In this document: one piece after another, positions 5,319 to 7,635 of the stretch
Layout: every line of letters begins with the position of its first letter
Position numbering within the stretch: the stretch's first letter is position 1
Assembly (NCBI GenBank): GCA_002477825.1
Contig: DLKT01000010.1
Span: 1-7,635, forward strand
Length of the DNA: 7,635 nt
Source: Caryophanales bacterium UBA7581
Lineage (GTDB): Bacteria; Bacillota_I; Bacilli_A; RFN20; CAG-826
Direction of reading: 5' to 3'
Position numbers and translations under genes: made by a program
Notes under the pieces: generated by a model
The model's database searches: none
What the model saw: the letters and a program-made list of their open reading frames with translations, nothing else
What the model was told of the DNA's origin: nothing

Positions 5319-5329
5319 AATGATATACT
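5302..5329 (+). promoter_or_regulatory. Strong sigma-A-type promoter of glyS
   Basis: A consensus -35 TTGACA (5302-5307) is followed after 16 bases by TATACT (5324-5329), preceded by TGA to give an extended -10. Transcription should begin near 5336, giving a leader of about 41 bases. The site separates glyS-dnaG from the ybeY-recO cluster. The ribosome binding site AGGAGTGA (5363-5370) lies 6 bases before the ATG. Confidence 0.88.
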
Positions 5330-5341
5330 ACTTTTGTTTTA

Positions 5342-5357
5342 TGCGCAAAAACGCGCA
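5342..5357 (+). promoter_or_regulatory. GC-rich hairpin in the glyS leader
   Basis: TGCGC (5342-5346) pairs with GCGCA (5353-5357) around a 6-base loop, about 6 bases after the likely transcription start and 5 bases before the Shine-Dalgarno sequence. A weaker alternative stem (GTTTT 5336-5340 with AAAAC 5348-5352) is mutually exclusive with it. It has no T run, so it is not a terminator. The leader is far too short for a T-box riboswitch. Confidence 0.45.
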
Positions 5358-5376
5358 AGTATAGGAGTGAAAATAT

Positions 5377-6750
5377 ATGTCAAAAGTTCCATTTGATAAA
5401 ATCGTTACCCATTTACAAACATCGGGTTTCGTTTTTCAAGGATCCGAAATCTATGGCGGACTTTCTAACAGTTGGGATTATGGTCCATTAGGTGTTGAAT
5501 TAAAAAACAACGTTCGTAAAGCTTGGTGGAAGAAATTCGTTCAAGAATCTCCAACCAATGTAGGTATGGACGCCGCTATTTTAATGAACCCAAGAGTGTG
5601 GGAAGCAACCGGTCACGTTTCGACCTTTAATGATCCATTAATTGACTGCAAAGAATGTAAAACACGTCACCGTGCCGACCAATTAATTGAAGCTGAATTC
5701 CCAGACGCTAACGTTCAAGCCATGACGAATGAAGATATGATGGCCTTTATCCGTGAACATCATGTGACTTGCCCTCATTGTGGTAAGAGCAATTTTACGG
5801 ATATTCGTCAATTCAATATGATGTTTAAAACCCATATTGGTGTTACCGATGATTCTAAATCCGTGGTTTATTTAAGACCAGAAACAGCCCAAGGAATCTT
5901 CGTTAACTTTAAAAATGTGGTTCGTTCCATGCGTAAAAAATTACCAGTAGGTATTTGCCAAGTCGGTAAATCCTTCCGTAATGAAATTACTCCAGGTAAC
6001 TTCATTTTCCGTACAAGAGAATTTGAACAAATGGAAATGGAATTCTTCTGTAAGCCAAATACGGACTTAGAATGGTTCCAATATTGGAAAAATTACTGCA
6101 TTAACTTTATTGAATCTCTAGGTGTCTCTAAAGAGCATCTTCGTTATCGTGACCATGAAAAAGAAGAATTAGCGTTCTATTCAAAGGCCACTACCGATAT
6201 TGAATACTTATTCCCAACTTTAGGATGGGGAGAAGTTTGGGGTATTGCTGATCGTACCGATTACGATTTAAAACGCCACCAAGAATATTCAAAAGAATCT
6301 TTAGAATATTTAGATCCTGAAACGAATGAAAAATACATTCCATATTGTATTGAACCTTCATTAGGTTTAGATCGTTTATTCTTAACATTAGTCTGTGAAG
6401 CTTATGATGAAGAAGTTTTAGAAAAGGATACGCGTATTGTGATGCATTTACATCCATTCTTAGCACCTTATAAAGTTGCTATTCTTCCTTTATCTAAACA
6501 ATTAAGTGAAAAAGCAAAAGCAGTTCGCGATTTATTAGCCAAACATTATATGGTAACTTATGATGAATCCGGTAGTATTGGTAAGAGATATCGTCGTCAA
6601 GACGCTATTGGTACGCCATTATGTGTAACCATTGACTTTGACACCGAAAACGATAATTCCGTTACGATTCGTGATCGTGATACCATGGAACAAATTCGTC
6701 TTCCCATTGATGAATTAGCGGCTTATATTGAAAAGAAATTAGAATTTTAA
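5377..6750 (+). CDS. glyS: Glycyl-tRNA synthetase, alpha2 single-chain type
   Basis: A class II aminoacyl-tRNA synthetase that charges tRNA-Gly with glycine using ATP. The 457-residue chain is the homodimeric type (glyQS), not the alpha/beta form of most Bacillus species. GGLSNSWDYGPLG (28-40) is the family N-terminal signature. Cys91/Cys94 (CKEC) and Cys132/Cys135 (CPHC) form the zinc insertion. Class II motif 2 spans GKSFRNEITPGNF to REFEQMEMEFF (198-224). Motif 3 is EPSLGLDRLFLTL (326-338). The anticodon-binding domain runs from about 366 to the end, with GSIGKRYRRQDAIGTP at 399-414. Start: AGGAGTGA 6 bases before ATG 5377. It has its own strong promoter and no T-box, and leads into dnaG 30 bases later without a terminator. 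It uses more C-ending codons such as TTC and AAC than yqfD or the C39 gene, consistent with high expression. Confidence 0.98.
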   Translation: MSKVPFDKIVTHLQTSGFVFQGSEIYGGLSNSWDYGPLGVELKNNVRKAWWKKFVQESPTNVGMDAAILMNPRVWEATGHVSTFNDPLIDCKECKTRHRADQLIEAEFPDANVQAMTNEDMMAFIREHHVTCPHCGKSNFTDIRQFNMMFKTHIGVTDDSKSVVYLRPETAQGIFVNFKNVVRSMRKKLPVGICQVGKSFRNEITPGNFIFRTREFEQMEMEFFCKPNTDLEWFQYWKNYCINFIESLGVSKEHLRYRDHEKEELAFYSKATTDIEYLFPTLGWGEVWGIADRTDYDLKRHQEYSKESLEYLDPETNEKYIPYCIEPSLGLDRLFLTLVCEAYDEEVLEKDTRIVMHLHPFLAPYKVAILPLSKQLSEKAKAVRDLLAKHYMVTYDESGSIGKRYRRQDAIGTPLCVTIDFDTENDNSVTIRDRDTMEQIRLPIDELAAYIEKKLEF

Positions 6751-6765
6751 TGAAAAATTAATATG

Positions 6766-6775
6766 AAAGGAGGTG
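6766..6775 (+). promoter_or_regulatory. Full-consensus ribosome binding site of dnaG
   Basis: AAAGGAGGTG is a 10-base match to the anti-Shine-Dalgarno sequence, 5 bases before ATG 6781. It favours that start over the second in-frame ATG at 6787. Confidence 0.85.
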
Positions 6776-6780
6776 TTTTT

Positions 6781-7635
6781 ATGCCAATGGATAATGATTT
6801 AATTGAACGTGTTTTGCATGCATGTGATATCGTTCAAGTCATTTCTTCCTATATTCCTGTAATAAAAAAAGGAAGAAATTATGTGGCAATTTGCCCATTC
6901 CACGATGATAAAAACCCTTCTTTACATATTTCGCCAGAAAAACAAATTTTTAAATGTTTCGTTTGTGGTACGGGTGGTAATGCGATTACTTTCGTTGAAA
7001 AATATGAAAAGATTCCTTTTATGGATGCGGTAAGAAAAGTTGCCGAGTTAGTAGGATTTCATGACGAAAGATTAGCGAAAAAAGAAACAGTAAGCTCTAA
7101 AGACGCTTCTTTAGAGCCTTTATATAAGGCGTTAGATGATGTGGCTAGTTTCTATCATTACGCATTAAAAACCGAAGAAGGTAAAACCGCTTTAGATTAC
7201 CTCGAACATCGTGATTTAGATGAAAAATTACAAGATGAATATCGTTTAGGTTATGCTTTATTAGATGGGAAAAATACCATTAAGTTTTTAACTTCTAAAG
7301 GTCATTCCTTAAAAACGATTGAAATGATTGGAATTGGAACCCATGTCGGAAGCGGTTATATGGACCGTAATTTCGGACGAGTTATCTTTCCGATTATGGA
7401 TGCCAATGGTCGAGTGGTTGGTTTTTCCGCTCGTAGATTATCGGATAATAAAGATGAGGCAAAGTATGTCAATACTTCAGAAACACCTTTATTCCATAAA
7501 GCCAATATCTTATTTAACTACCATATTGCTCGAAAAGTAGCCCGTCATGAAGGCTATGTCTATGTGCTAGAGGGTTTTATGGATGTGTTTGCATTAAGAC
7601 GGATTGGCATTGATTCCTGTGTTGCTTTAATGGGG
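6781..7635 (+). CDS. dnaG: DNA primase DnaG (3' end beyond window)
   Basis: DnaG makes the RNA primers for replication and works with the replicative helicase. The first 285 residues are present and the frame is open at the window edge. The N-terminal CHC2 zinc domain has Cys38, His41, Cys59 and Cys62 (CPFHDDKNPSLH then FKCFVCGTGG). A variable linker follows at about 97-115. The RNA polymerase core shows RVIFPIMDANGRVVGFSARRL from residue 200, and the TOPRIM metal site begins at EGFMDV (Glu264, Asp268). The rest of TOPRIM and the helicase-binding domain lie outside. The start at 6781 follows a full-consensus ribosome binding site. With 30 bases and no terminator after glyS, the two are probably co-transcribed; rpoD/sigA is the expected next gene in this neighbourhood. 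Identification is secure. Confidence 0.97.
   Translation, partial: MPMDNDLIERVLHACDIVQVISSYIPVIKKGRNYVAICPFHDDKNPSLHISPEKQIFKCFVCGTGGNAITFVEKYEKIPFMDAVRKVAELVGFHDERLAKKETVSSKDASLEPLYKALDDVASFYHYALKTEEGKTALDYLEHRDLDEKLQDEYRLGYALLDGKNTIKFLTSKGHSLKTIEMIGIGTHVGSGYMDRNFGRVIFPIMDANGRVVGFSARRLSDNKDEAKYVNTSETPLFHKANILFNYHIARKVARHEGYVYVLEGFMDVFALRRIGIDSCVALMG
7094..7117 (+). repeat. Perfect 10-bp hairpin within dnaG
   Basis: GCTCTAAAGA (7094-7103) and TCTTTAGAGC (7108-7117) are exact complements around a 4-base loop. It lies in codons for the linker between the zinc domain and the polymerase core (around SSKDASLE). No T run follows, so it is not a standard terminator. A role in mRNA processing or stability is possible; chance is also possible. 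Confidence 0.6.

Noticed and set aside
5273..5376. T-box riboswitch before glyS
   Set aside because: The strong promoter lies within this interval and leaves only about 41 bases of leader; no specifier loop, T-box sequence or antiterminator is seen.
6191..6466. Minus-strand ORF of 91 residues
   Set aside because: It is antisense to the conserved glyS catalytic core and is a shadow of that gene's codon pattern.
7328..7540. Plus-strand ORF of 70 residues
   Set aside because: It is an out-of-frame reading of dnaG, whose own frame encodes the conserved polymerase core here.

Overview
This is an AT-rich Bacillota window. The gene order matches the conserved rpsU / yqfC-yqfD / ybeY-cdd-era-recO / glyS / dnaG neighbourhood. 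TGA is used as a stop codon (ybeY, cdd), so this is not a Mycoplasma-type code. The single-chain alpha2 glycyl-tRNA synthetase and the shortened sporulation-type YqfC/YqfD pair suggest an Erysipelotrichia-like lineage; that placement is an inference and no species can be named. All genes lie on the + strand. There is no rRNA, tRNA, CRISPR array or transposon, and no gene-free stretch longer than about 105 bases.

Layout. Bases 1-67 hold the tail of a promoter and the leader of rpsU (68-241), which ends in a clear intrinsic terminator. Next is a protein-tyrosine/lipid phosphatase of the LipA/PtpB type (312-1004), with its own terminator running through its stop codon. It therefore looks like an insulated single-gene unit. 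yqfC (1049-1258) and yqfD (1245-2174) overlap. They are followed by a small membrane-anchored C39-type cysteine peptidase domain protein (2226-2717), sitting where related genomes carry phoH. A candidate extended -10 promoter then precedes a tight cluster, ybeY-cdd-era-recO (2798-5272), with two ATGA overlaps and a 2-base gap. A strong sigma-A-type promoter (5302-5329), whose -35 is one arm of a perfect dyad, drives glyS (5377-6750). dnaG (6781 onward) is cut by the window edge and follows glyS with no terminator.

Functionally, most of the window is housekeeping: ribosome assembly and rRNA maturation (rpsU, ybeY, era), pyrimidine salvage (cdd), recombinational repair (recO), tRNA charging (glyS) and replication priming (dnaG). 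The unusual part is 2.2-2.7 kb. A C39 peptidase domain with an intact catalytic set but only one membrane segment follows YqfD, a membrane protein with POTRA-like and HlyD/lipoyl-like segments. A peptidase domain plus a HlyD-like partner recalls the parts of peptide exporters, but no ABC transporter core is present. Other points worth a second look are the dyad on the glyS -35, a 10-bp perfect hairpin inside dnaG, and a pair of similar CTATAT/ATATAG dyads upstream of two genes.
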